A DNA stretch of 20,610 nt, taken from positions 1 through 20,610 of the forward strand of contig JAGVXZ010000024.1 of the NCBI GenBank assembly GCA_018303515.1, written 5' to 3'. Below the pieces are notes generated by a model. That model saw nothing but the letters and a program-made list of their open reading frames with translations, ran no database searches and was not told where the DNA came from. Source of the DNA: Candidatus Woesearchaeota archaeon. Lineage in GTDB: Archaea; Nanobdellota; Nanobdellia; SCGC-AAA011-G17; GW2011-AR18. This document shows, in pieces, positions 13,688 through 20,355 of this stretch. The stretch's first letter is position 1. Each line of letters starts with the position of its first letter. The position numbers and the translations under genes are program-made.

Positions 13688-15856
13688 GTGGTAAGTAAAA
13701 ATTTAAAGAAGAGTATTCTTTTCGTTGCATTAATATTTTTATTAATTAATCCTCCTTCAGTAACTGCTAATTGGTGGTGTGATAACATAGGTTGGCCATG
13801 CGTTGGAAGTTATGGTGATCCACCTCCACCACCAGAAGAAGTAGAAGGATGTGAAGTTGATGCTGATTGTCCATTTTTAGATCATGTCTGCGATTCTAAT
13901 GGGATCCGATATGGAGCTTCTGAAGATTCCCATCCCTTAGGAGTAAACACATGTAGTAGCAAAAGATGTTATAATGACCAAGAGTGCCAAAGGGGTCATA
14001 TTTGTTTGGGTGGAAGGTGTATGCCAGACCCAGAAAACCTTGTTATTAATATACCCAATGAAGGTCAAACTTTTGAGATTAAAGAACCAATTGATTTTGA
14101 AATGGAAAATGGTGGACCTCTTGAAGTTGATGAGTATTTGTGGGATTTGGGGCATTGGCCTAATGAGCGAAATTGGGTCCCTGGCATTTATGTAAGAGGT
14201 TCTTATCCAACTCCAGGTGAAAAAATTATTACTGCAAGATTTTCAATGCCTGTTTATTCTTTCCAATATATAGACAAACAAGTAACAATACGGATTATAG
14301 ATCCAGATGCCACTCCAATAGAACGCCATGCTCAAGCTCCTCCTCAACAATCTCCAATTAGATGTTTTGATACAGACGTTAATGAAGAAATTCCAATAAA
14401 TGTACCAGGTTATGTTTCAGCTGGACCAGACCAATTTGAAGAGGATACTTGCGAAAGTTCTAATAGAATAATTGAAAAGTCATGTGGTAGAGATGGTGAG
14501 ATAATATCTGCGAAGCAATATTGTCAACAAGGCTATTCTTGCCAAACACCACCAAATAATGTAGGAGATTATTGCAGTCCTAACCCTATTGTAGAAGAAC
14601 CACCTTCTGAATTCCCACTAGATTTATGTCCCTCAAATATATTAGGTAAGAACTGTGGTCAGTTTGGAACTGAAAACGCTTGTAAAGGAACATTCCTCAA
14701 CTTAGGGATCCTTTGTAGTAATAGAGATAGTGATAAGATCCCCTGCACTAATAAATACAGAATAAAAAATGGTGGACAAGGATGGGGTTGTTATCCATAT
14801 AAAGCTCCAAAAGTTGAAATAGATAGAGGGCTTGAGGGTAAAAATGAACCCCCAATTATAGATGATCCTCAAGATATTAGTGACAACTTTTGTAAAGATC
14901 ATCCAGACAATTTTTTGTGTCTAGGTTTAGGTTATAAACAAATTTTAGAATTATGTGAAACAACTCCAAATTCTCCAATTTGTATTAATCTAGACTCTTA
15001 TTTAACTCCTATGGAGAATTTCTGCACATCTTCTCCAAATTCTGCTTTATGTAATGGTGTTGATAACTTAGAAGAATTTTGTGAAAAGGATTCAAAAGAT
15101 GAATTATGTCAAATGGGTTTACTAATCGTAAATACATGTTTAGAAGATAATAATAAATGTCTTGAATTAACAATTGAAGAAAAGGCATGGTTCTGTTCAA
15201 ATAATTCAGATCTCTCATTCTGTGAAAGAAGAGTATTTAGAGGAGAAGGACTTCCAAAAGAATGTAAGGATTCCGTATTCATAGAATTAGTAGGTGATAG
15301 TGATGAAGATGGAATTGCAGATTCAAATGGATGTGATAGATGCATTGATACTCCCGAGGATTTAAAAGGCGAGGTTAATGAATTTGGTTGTGCAGAAGGA
15401 GAAAGAGAAAAAAGAAGTTCTAAAAAAACTTGTGAAGATTTAGGTGGAATCTATTGTGGTTCATTAAGTTGTCCATCATATGCAGTAGGATATGATTCAA
15501 AAATAAATGGTGATTCATTAAGAGATGGAGGAACTTGTTGTATTCCGTTAAATGAAGGTGTAGATTTATTCTGTTCTGCACAAGTATTCAATCCCTTAAG
15601 TGGTGGATTTGTAAGTGTAACAGAATCAGCATGTAATGATCCGGATGGAGATGGAATTGGAACTAAAACAGTGACTTATGATGGATCTCCAGCAACCCAA
15701 GAACCTTGTACAACAATTTCAGCAAAAGCAAAGAATGCCCCAGTACCATTTTTCTCTAATATTCATATAATTTTCACTCTACTAATTTTAGGTTCATTTT
15801 ACTTTTACAAAAAAGCAAAGAAAAAACCTTCTTTACCAAAGAAAGAAAACAAGTAA
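13688..15856 (+). CDS. Surface protein B: PKD-like domain, 12-Cys module, thrombospondin-3-like stretch, C-terminal anchor
   Basis: 722 aa. The start is GTG at 13688, because an in-frame TGA at 13682-13684 excludes anything further upstream. It lies 13 nt after protein A's stop, so the two are probably one operon. The signal peptide is about 1-27 (LIFLLINPPSVTA then NWW). In order there follow a Pro-rich stretch and two C-x-x-D-x-DC-type units (about 55-115), then a PKD-like beta domain (about 117-205, EYLWDLG then SYPTPGEKIITARF). After more Cys-rich sequence come a 12-cysteine helical module (402-512, also in protein D) and GDSDEDGIADSNGCDRC with VNEFGC, a thrombospondin type 3-like Ca site. 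The C-terminal CEDLGGIYC domain (581 to about 690, shared with A) is followed by a membrane span and Lys tail. A calcium-stabilised, disulfide-rich adhesin is inferred. Confidence 0.85.
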   Translation: MVSKNLKKSILFVALIFLLINPPSVTANWWCDNIGWPCVGSYGDPPPPPEEVEGCEVDADCPFLDHVCDSNGIRYGASEDSHPLGVNTCSSKRCYNDQECQRGHICLGGRCMPDPENLVINIPNEGQTFEIKEPIDFEMENGGPLEVDEYLWDLGHWPNERNWVPGIYVRGSYPTPGEKIITARFSMPVYSFQYIDKQVTIRIIDPDATPIERHAQAPPQQSPIRCFDTDVNEEIPINVPGYVSAGPDQFEEDTCESSNRIIEKSCGRDGEIISAKQYCQQGYSCQTPPNNVGDYCSPNPIVEEPPSEFPLDLCPSNILGKNCGQFGTENACKGTFLNLGILCSNRDSDKIPCTNKYRIKNGGQGWGCYPYKAPKVEIDRGLEGKNEPPIIDDPQDISDNFCKDHPDNFLCLGLGYKQILELCETTPNSPICINLDSYLTPMENFCTSSPNSALCNGVDNLEEFCEKDSKDELCQMGLLIVNTCLEDNNKCLELTIEEKAWFCSNNSDLSFCERRVFRGEGLPKECKDSVFIELVGDSDEDGIADSNGCDRCIDTPEDLKGEVNEFGCAEGEREKRSSKKTCEDLGGIYCGSLSCPSYAVGYDSKINGDSLRDGGTCCIPLNEGVDLFCSAQVFNPLSGGFVSVTESACNDPDGDGIGTKTVTYDGSPATQEPCTTISAKAKNAPVPFFSNIHIIFTLLILGSFYFYKKAKKKPSLPKKENK

Positions 15857-15972
15857 AACCCTTCGATACCAACGAAAGCTATTTAAACCATAATAACTCT
15901 TAAAAGAAGGTCTAATTTTAACTTTAGAAACTGAAGAGCTTAAAAATAGAACCCAATTTGTATTCATTTATA
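15857..15972. other. Intergenic region before the Tat relic
   Basis: A+T-rich spacer after protein B. It holds a TATA-like ATTTAAACC at 15881-15889 with no matching start codon at the expected distance, and a second TATA box at 15940-15947. No ORF or structured RNA is evident. Confidence 0.4.
15940..15947 (+). promoter_or_regulatory. TATA box (TTAAAAAT) of the broken Tat-signal gene
   Basis: TTAAAAAT has its centre about 29 nt before the ATG at 15973, the same spacing as live promoters in this window. The promoter therefore seems to outlast the gene it served. Confidence 0.45.
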
Positions 15973-16110
15973 ATGGAAGAAAAAAAGCTATCAAGACGAG
16001 AATTTGTTTCGCTGGGAGCCAAAGCTGTCGCATTTACTGCTTTTTGAGGGTTGGAATTACTTGCTTCTAATGCCGAAGCGTAGGCACAGTATGACGCAGG
16101 TCAGCCCGAC
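15973..16110 (+). pseudogene. Remnant of a gene with a Tat signal peptide
   Basis: Reading from ATG 15973 gives MEEKKLSRREFVSLGAKAVA, then FTAF-stop-GLELLASNAEA-stop-AQYDAGQPD. This is a textbook twin-arginine signal: SRREF motif, hydrophobic core, and an AEA-like cleavage site. The TGA at 16045-16047 is one base from TGG (Trp) and the TAG at 16081-16083 one base from CAG (Gln), so two point mutations explain both stops. The frame then fades (KCFSIN, TGA) and its end overlaps the antisense gene ending at 16101. Base use is more G+C-rich than the surroundings. The original product would have been a folded, cofactor-type exported protein; its identity is lost with the mature part. Confidence 0.7.
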
Positions 16111-16532
16111 AAATGCTTTTCAATTAATTGAACTTTTTTTTTATAATTAATTAATTCATAGAACTTTTTAGCATAGATTAGAGGGAGAATCGGAATTTGC
16201 AAATCATTCCACGAGATTTTTTCAGTCTTATCAAACATATGCAATTTCCTGTCGCCATAAGAATTTATCTCAACCTCAAAACCACTAATATCACAAACTA
16301 ATGAGCAACCATTTATTTTTTGACTGAAAAAATCTTTAACAATAAATTTCTTCAAGGCATTTCTGAAAATATCAATTCCCCCATCATTAGTAGTTATATC
16401 CAAATCTCGAACAGAAACATCAACATTTTGGACTTTGAGATTTGCACTTCCTTCAAGTCTCCAAACAAATTCTTTTCCTTGAAAACTATCTAAAATGATT
16501 TGCAAAATTTCTTTAATTTTTTGTTCATCCAT
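16101..16532 (-). CDS. Nucleotidyltransferase-fold protein (minimal NTase-like)
   Basis: 143 aa on the minus strand, opposite to every other gene in the window. Motifs fit the nucleotidyltransferase superfamily: FVWRLEGSANLKVQ (the GS motif, Gly28-Ser29), VSVRDLDITT (D-x-D pair at 43-45), and a later acidic strand GFEVEIN (84-90) that may supply the third metal ligand. Related small proteins are annotated as uncharacterised or aminoglycoside-adenylyltransferase-like. They may act as antitoxins of the HEPN/MNT type or as stand-alone transferases; no HEPN partner is visible here. It has its own leaderless promoter and overlaps the dead Tat gene, suggesting a late arrival. The superfamily call is fair, the reaction unknown. 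Confidence 0.75.
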   Translation of the reverse strand: MDEQKIKEILQIILDSFQGKEFVWRLEGSANLKVQNVDVSVRDLDITTNDGGIDIFRNALKKFIVKDFFSQKINGCSLVCDISGFEVEINSYGDRKLHMFDKTEKISWNDLQIPILPLIYAKKFYELINYKKKVQLIEKHLSG

Positions 16533-16554
16533 AATGCTAAAAAATTCTTCAGTC

Positions 16555-16562
16555 TATATAAA
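16555..16562 (-). promoter_or_regulatory. TATA box for the minus-strand NTase gene
   Basis: On the minus strand the sequence reads TTTATATA with its centre about 26 nt before the ATG at 16532. It points away from the rpoL promoter, and the two form a compact divergent pair between 16533 and 16630. Confidence 0.55.
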
Positions 16563-16600
16563 TTTTCTCAATCATGCCACACAGCATAAAAATAGAAACC

Positions 16601-16608
16601 TTTAAAAT
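16601..16608 (+). promoter_or_regulatory. TATA box with BRE (GAAACC-TTTAAAAT) for rpoL
   Basis: GAAACC followed by TTTAAAAT is the most canonical BRE/TATA pair in the window. The TATA centre is about 26 nt before the ATG at 16631, predicting a leaderless rpoL transcript. Confidence 0.7.
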
Positions 16609-16630
16609 AATATACCATAGACCATAATCC

Positions 16631-16897
16631 ATGGAAGTAAAAATTCTACAAGAAGATAAAGATGTTATTGAGTTAGAATTAGAAGGTGAAACTCATACTT
16701 TAACTAATTTAATTAGAAAAGAATTATGGAACAATAAAAACACAGTATTCGCAAGTTATAATCTTAAACATCCCTTGGTTTCACATCCGGTTTTAAAGGT
16801 ACAAACTAAATCAAAACCTAAGAAAGTTATACTAGAAACCATAGATGATATAAAAAATCAGATAAAAGAGTTAAGAGAAAAAATCAAAAAACTTTAA
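16631..16897 (+). CDS. rpoL: DNA-directed RNA polymerase subunit L (Rpo11)
   Basis: 88 aa, the usual length for archaeal Rpo11, the partner of Rpo3 in the polymerase assembly platform (equivalent to bacterial alpha and eukaryotic Rpb11). The family core is clear: LELEGETHTLTNLIRKELW (15-33), VFASYNLKHPLVSHPVLKV (38-56), and a C-terminal helix (ETIDDIKNQIKELREKIKKL) that packs in the heterodimer. It has its own strong promoter and lies in the middle of the surface-protein cluster. A TATA box for the next gene begins within its last codons, so the cluster resumes immediately afterwards. The identification is secure. Confidence 0.95.
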   Translation: MEVKILQEDKDVIELELEGETHTLTNLIRKELWNNKNTVFASYNLKHPLVSHPVLKVQTKSKPKKVILETIDDIKNQIKELREKIKKL

Positions 16898-16900
16898 AAA
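16893..16900 (+). promoter_or_regulatory. TATA box (TTTAAAAA) for the 16931 gene
   Basis: TTTAAAAA overlaps the rpoL stop codon. Its centre lies about 34 nt before the ATG at 16931, allowing a leader of about 8 nt. The sequence just before the start, AAAGAGG, abuts the ATG and is too close to be a normal ribosome site. Confidence 0.45.
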
Positions 16901-16930
16901 CAACAGATTTCTTAGTTTATATTAAAGAGG

Positions 16931-18436
16931 ATGGCAGAAATAAATTATTCATATACAGTGTTGAGTGTTTTTCTATTACTTTTTGGAGTTTTCTTATTAT
17001 TTAACGAACCTTCAATAACTGGTCTTTCAACTCTGGAAGTAGAAAAAGAGAGGTTTTTACAAAATGAATATTTAGATGGAAAATTCACAATTAAATTAGA
17101 AAACTCTGATTTCATTAATGAAAATGCAGTAATAGAAGTAAAAGTTCTCAAAGGTGGTACTGCAATAGTCTCAAGACAAATGTCATTCACAGAATTTTTA
17201 TTACATTCAGGTGCAGATCTGGAAAAAGTTGATCAAGATGGAGAAACAGGATATAAAGCTAAAGCAGATTTTATAATTGATTTAAGTTGGTTCAGTATCA
17301 TTGTTTCAGAATCTGGAAATTTTGATCTTAATATAAAATTTAAACATGATGCTACAATCTATAAAGATAAAACAATTCCAATACAAGTTGAATCCAGATC
17401 TGATGCCGGACTTCCGGAAATTGTTGATATTGTTTTTGGAAAATTAGACCGAGATGGTGTTCTAGAAAGTAATACAAATGAATTTGTAAAAGGTAATAAA
17501 GTTGGATGTGGAATGGTTTATAATGGGATCGTTAACGAAATAAAAGTATTACTCTATGCTCCAAATGATAACAGGGAAAATCCTTCATATTCCTTAACAA
17601 ATTCAAGTTCAAATTCCCAAGTATTTAGTTCTCCACAAGGAACAGCAGTTCTTATTTCACAAGAGATAACAACTAAAAAACCTGGTCAATGGAGTTGTAT
17701 AGTAGAACTTACCAATACCATTGGTACAACTAAAGGTGTTTCTTCAAATTCATTAATGCAATTATCAGATAGTACAGGTCCATGTACTGAAGATTGGGAA
17801 TGTACTAAATGGTCTCCATGTAATAATGGTGTACAAGTAAGATCATGTGATGATAACAATGAGTGTGGCACTAAAAAGAAAATCCCAACAAACCAACAAA
17901 AATGTTCTTCTTCACCTCCAGCTACAACTTCACCTCCTCCTCCACCTCCTTCAGAAAAACCAACCCTTCCACCACCTCCTTCAGAAAAACCAACCCTTCC
18001 ACCACCAACACAAAAAAGTAAATCTTCAATTTGGACTTATTTAGCTCCAGTAATTGTTTTGGTATTACTAGCAGGAATAATAATCACAACATTAATAATA
18101 ATAAAAAGAAAGAAAGCAAAAGAAATAGTAAAAGAAGAAGAGATAGAAAAGCCGAAAACAGAAATATCACAAACTGTAAAAAAACCTTTAACAGAAATTG
18201 AAAGTTTTATTTTAAAATCATTAGAGTCGGGAACTGATAAAGAAACATTACAAAAACAATTATCAAGTGTAGGTTGGAAACAGGATCAAATAAAGAAAGA
18301 GTTAAATATAATGTTATTATATAAATATATGAAAGAAAATCTCTCTAAAGGTCTAGATAAAAATCAATTAAAACTTTCATTAAAACAAAAAGGATGGCCG
18401 GATGAATTATTAAATGAGGTGATGTCAAAATTATAA
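16931..18436 (+). CDS. Bitopic surface protein C with TSP1-like motif, Pro-rich stalk and cytoplasmic repeat tail
   Basis: 501 aa. The N-terminal span (about 9-24) runs into NEPSITG (ITG at 29-31), as in two other proteins here. The outer part (about 35-280) looks beta-rich with Ig-like spacing. Next is a compact Cys motif, CTEDWECTKWSPC then RSCDDNNECGT (285-325), which resembles thrombospondin type 1 repeats by its W-x-x-W-x-x-C spacing. A proline stalk with a perfect 10-residue repeat (about 335-359) leads to a membrane span (about 368-391) and a basic stop-transfer KRKK. The tail carries two related helical units (about 421-460 and 462-501), each with L-x-x-G-x-(D)K-x-x-L and GW. It starts a transcription unit with protein D and the signal peptidase. 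No name was recognised; a link between the envelope and cell interior is inferred. Confidence 0.82.
   Translation: MAEINYSYTVLSVFLLLFGVFLLFNEPSITGLSTLEVEKERFLQNEYLDGKFTIKLENSDFINENAVIEVKVLKGGTAIVSRQMSFTEFLLHSGADLEKVDQDGETGYKAKADFIIDLSWFSIIVSESGNFDLNIKFKHDATIYKDKTIPIQVESRSDAGLPEIVDIVFGKLDRDGVLESNTNEFVKGNKVGCGMVYNGIVNEIKVLLYAPNDNRENPSYSLTNSSSNSQVFSSPQGTAVLISQEITTKKPGQWSCIVELTNTIGTTKGVSSNSLMQLSDSTGPCTEDWECTKWSPCNNGVQVRSCDDNNECGTKKKIPTNQQKCSSSPPATTSPPPPPPSEKPTLPPPPSEKPTLPPPTQKSKSSIWTYLAPVIVLVLLAGIIITTLIIIKRKKAKEIVKEEEIEKPKTEISQTVKKPLTEIESFILKSLESGTDKETLQKQLSSVGWKQDQIKKELNIMLLYKYMKENLSKGLDKNQLKLSLKQKGWPDELLNEVMSKL
17942..18001 (+). repeat. Perfect tandem repeat, two 30-bp units in the Pro-rich stalk
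   Basis: Units 17942-17971 and 17972-18001 are identical and in frame. Each codes for PPPSEKPTLP in the stalk. The perfect identity suggests a length-variable region prone to slippage. Confidence 0.95.
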
Positions 18437-19740
18437 AAAAATTAATATTCATTTCAATACTTTTAATAGTTCCAACTTTAGCAGCTCCATTAATTGATGT
18501 AACTCCTTACAATCCATATCCTCATGAAATTCTAAGATGCGAGTATATGGCTTTTCAAGAAGGAGATAATTTACGATTTATATGGAATCGAAATGGTCGT
18601 GACATAGCAGATACAATGAACAAAAGAGTGGAGATTGATTTTCTACAACTTAATGAAGTTGGTGGTACATTTAACTTAGATGAAATAAACTGTGATGTTT
18701 ATCTTTGGGATCTGCAAACTAATAGATATAAATTAATAGATAACGATAGAGAATTAGATGGTTTAGTTACAGTTGGAGGATATGAATGTAATGATGGAAT
18801 AGACAATGATGGTGATACTAAAATTGATTCTCAAGATCTAGGCTGTACTGATAGAACAGATAATTCAGAACAAGAGCATCCAAGATTAATCCTTCAAAGA
18901 TTTTGTAATGAACATCCAAATAATTTTTTCTGTTTAAAAATGGGCCTAAGTGATATTGTTTCATTGTGTAGAGAATTTTCTACAAGCCCACTTTGTGTAG
19001 GTGAAGAAATAAATCCTGATAATTTACAAAACATGTGTGCTCTTGATGCAACAATATGTAATGGTGTAAATGATATTGCAACTTATTGTGGAGATGTTTT
19101 TGATAATGGGAATGATGCTATAATTTGTAATTTTGTTTTACAAATAACATCAAGTTGTGAAGAAGAAAATAGCTGTTTTGAATTAAATGATGACGATAAA
19201 CGTAATTTATGTAAGGTAGATGGGAGTTATGAATTTTGTAACCATTTTCCAGCAGACTTAGGAGAATTGTGTAGAAACCGAGAATGTAAAGCAGGATTAT
19301 TATGTAATCCAAATAAGATATGTGAAACTGCTTTTTGTGATGAAGGCGATACTAGAGATTTTGAATGTCAAAATGGAATTGAAATTGAACAAAAATGTGA
19401 AGATAACGAATGGATTGGAGAATGTCCAAGAAATGCAGAATGTAAAGAAGGAAAAACAAAAAAAATCTTTTGTTCTGATGGTACAGAAATAACACAAACT
19501 TGTAAAAACTTCAAATGGAAAGGTACATGCCCAATTATTCAAGAAGCTCCAGAAGTTCCAATTCAAAGATCTCAAAATAATCAAGTGATCCAAACCCAAC
19601 CACAAATAGAAAAAGAAACACCAATAACAAAACAAAAAACCCAATGGCCTTTAATAGTTTTCATCTTAATTTTAGCAGCAGTTTTAGCAGCATTAGCTTT
19701 CTACTTCCCATCAAGAAAACAAAAATCTAAAAAAAGATAA
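18433..19740 (+). CDS. Surface protein D: 12-Cys module, Ca-binding-like repeat, C-terminal anchor; non-ATG start
   Basis: About 435 aa if begun at ATA 18433 (ATT 18430 is the alternative). The first in-frame ATG, at 18547, lies 38 codons later and would remove an obvious signal peptide, KKLIFISILLIVPTLAAPLI. An in-frame TGA at 18415 bars earlier starts, and there is no in-frame ATG, GTG or TTG before the signal peptide. ATA shares bases with protein C's TAA. The mature part has an Ig-like N-terminus and C-NDGIDNDGDTKIDSQDLGC (119 on), a Ca-binding-like repeat also in A. It continues with the 12-cysteine module (158-269) shared with B, further Cys pairs ending at GTCP, a Gln/Pro linker, one span (about 403-424) and a Lys/Arg tail. 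Type I anchoring is predicted. Confidence 0.8.
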   Translation: MKKLIFISILLIVPTLAAPLIDVTPYNPYPHEILRCEYMAFQEGDNLRFIWNRNGRDIADTMNKRVEIDFLQLNEVGGTFNLDEINCDVYLWDLQTNRYKLIDNDRELDGLVTVGGYECNDGIDNDGDTKIDSQDLGCTDRTDNSEQEHPRLILQRFCNEHPNNFFCLKMGLSDIVSLCREFSTSPLCVGEEINPDNLQNMCALDATICNGVNDIATYCGDVFDNGNDAIICNFVLQITSSCEEENSCFELNDDDKRNLCKVDGSYEFCNHFPADLGELCRNRECKAGLLCNPNKICETAFCDEGDTRDFECQNGIEIEQKCEDNEWIGECPRNAECKEGKTKKIFCSDGTEITQTCKNFKWKGTCPIIQEAPEVPIQRSQNNQVIQTQPQIEKETPITKQKTQWPLIVFILILAAVLAALAFYFPSRKQKSKKR

Positions 19741-19757
19741 CACTTCTTCAGAATAAA

Positions 19758-20312
19758 ATGAATTTCAAAAAAATATGGGATTTTATATGGCATGATGATT
19801 CCTTTGCAAGTTGGATTGTAAATGTCTTGATTGCTTTTGTAGTCGTTAAATTTTTAATTTATCCAGGATTAGGTTATATTCTAGATACTCCTTTTCCAAT
19901 TGTAGCAGTAGTATCAGGTAGTATGGAACACTCATCAAGTTTAGATAAATGGTGGCTAGAAAATCAAGATTTTTATGCTTCATATGGAATTACAAAAACT
20001 GATTTTAAAAATTACAAATTTACTAATGGGTTTAATAAAGGAGATATTATGATTTTGTACAGTAAAAAAAATATTAAATTAGGGGATACAATTGTTTTTC
20101 AGGGTACAGCTAGTGAACCAATAATCCATAGAATCATTAAACTAAATAAGGATGGAACTTATCAAACCAAAGGTGATAATAATCCAGATTCAAGGAGAGA
20201 TGAAAAACAAATTCAAGAGGATAAAATTTATGGTAAAGCTGTTATAAGACTTCCTTATTTAGGGTGGTTGAAAATTCTGTTTGTAGAATTTCTAAATATT
20301 TTTAAAGCATAA
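19758..20312 (+). CDS. Archaeal/ER-type signal peptidase I (Ser/His)
   Basis: 184 aa, 17 nt after protein D and likely co-transcribed. It is a membrane serine protease that removes Sec signal peptides on the outer face. The N-terminal span is about 18-38. The catalytic box IVAVVSGSMEHS puts the nucleophile at Ser55. EPIIHRII supplies His124 in place of the bacterial Lys, as in Sec11 and archaeal enzymes. TKGDNNPDSRRDE (138-149) is the conserved GDNN region with the partner Asp. A segment of about 35 residues (57-92) between the Ser box and FNKGDIMI is charged and aromatic. The C-terminus has a hydrophobic stretch (LGWLKILFVEFLNIF), perhaps a second membrane contact. Its position after four secreted proteins suggests it processes them, though it may serve the whole cell. 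Confidence 0.92.
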   Translation: MNFKKIWDFIWHDDSFASWIVNVLIAFVVVKFLIYPGLGYILDTPFPIVAVVSGSMEHSSSLDKWWLENQDFYASYGITKTDFKNYKFTNGFNKGDIMILYSKKNIKLGDTIVFQGTASEPIIHRIIKLNKDGTYQTKGDNNPDSRRDEKQIQEDKIYGKAVIRLPYLGWLKILFVEFLNIFKA

Positions 20313-20327
20313 TTAGTATAACAACTC

Positions 20328-20335
20328 TTTTAAAT
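20328..20335 (+). promoter_or_regulatory. TATA box (TTTAAATT) for the TFS gene
   Basis: TTTAAATT is preceded by ACAACTC, and its centre is about 24-25 nt before the ATG at 20356. This again predicts a leaderless transcript and separates TFS from the signal peptidase unit. Confidence 0.55.
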
Positions 20336-20355
20336 TCTCCTACTTCATTAGAAAT

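Noticed and set aside
15881..15889. ATTTAAACC as a promoter for a small RNA
   Set aside because: It resembles a TATA box, but no gene, conserved fold or terminator follows at the expected place, so only chance or decay can be claimed.
16045..16083. TGA and TAG in the Tat-signal frame as recoded amino acids
   Set aside because: Two different stops in one short frame, loss of the rest of the protein, and normal use of TGA, TAG and TAA as ends of other genes here all favour a pseudogene.
18547..18549. ATG 18547 as the start of protein D
   Set aside because: It would discard an in-frame signal peptide of high quality while leaving a C-terminal anchor and Cys-rich body that must be exported.
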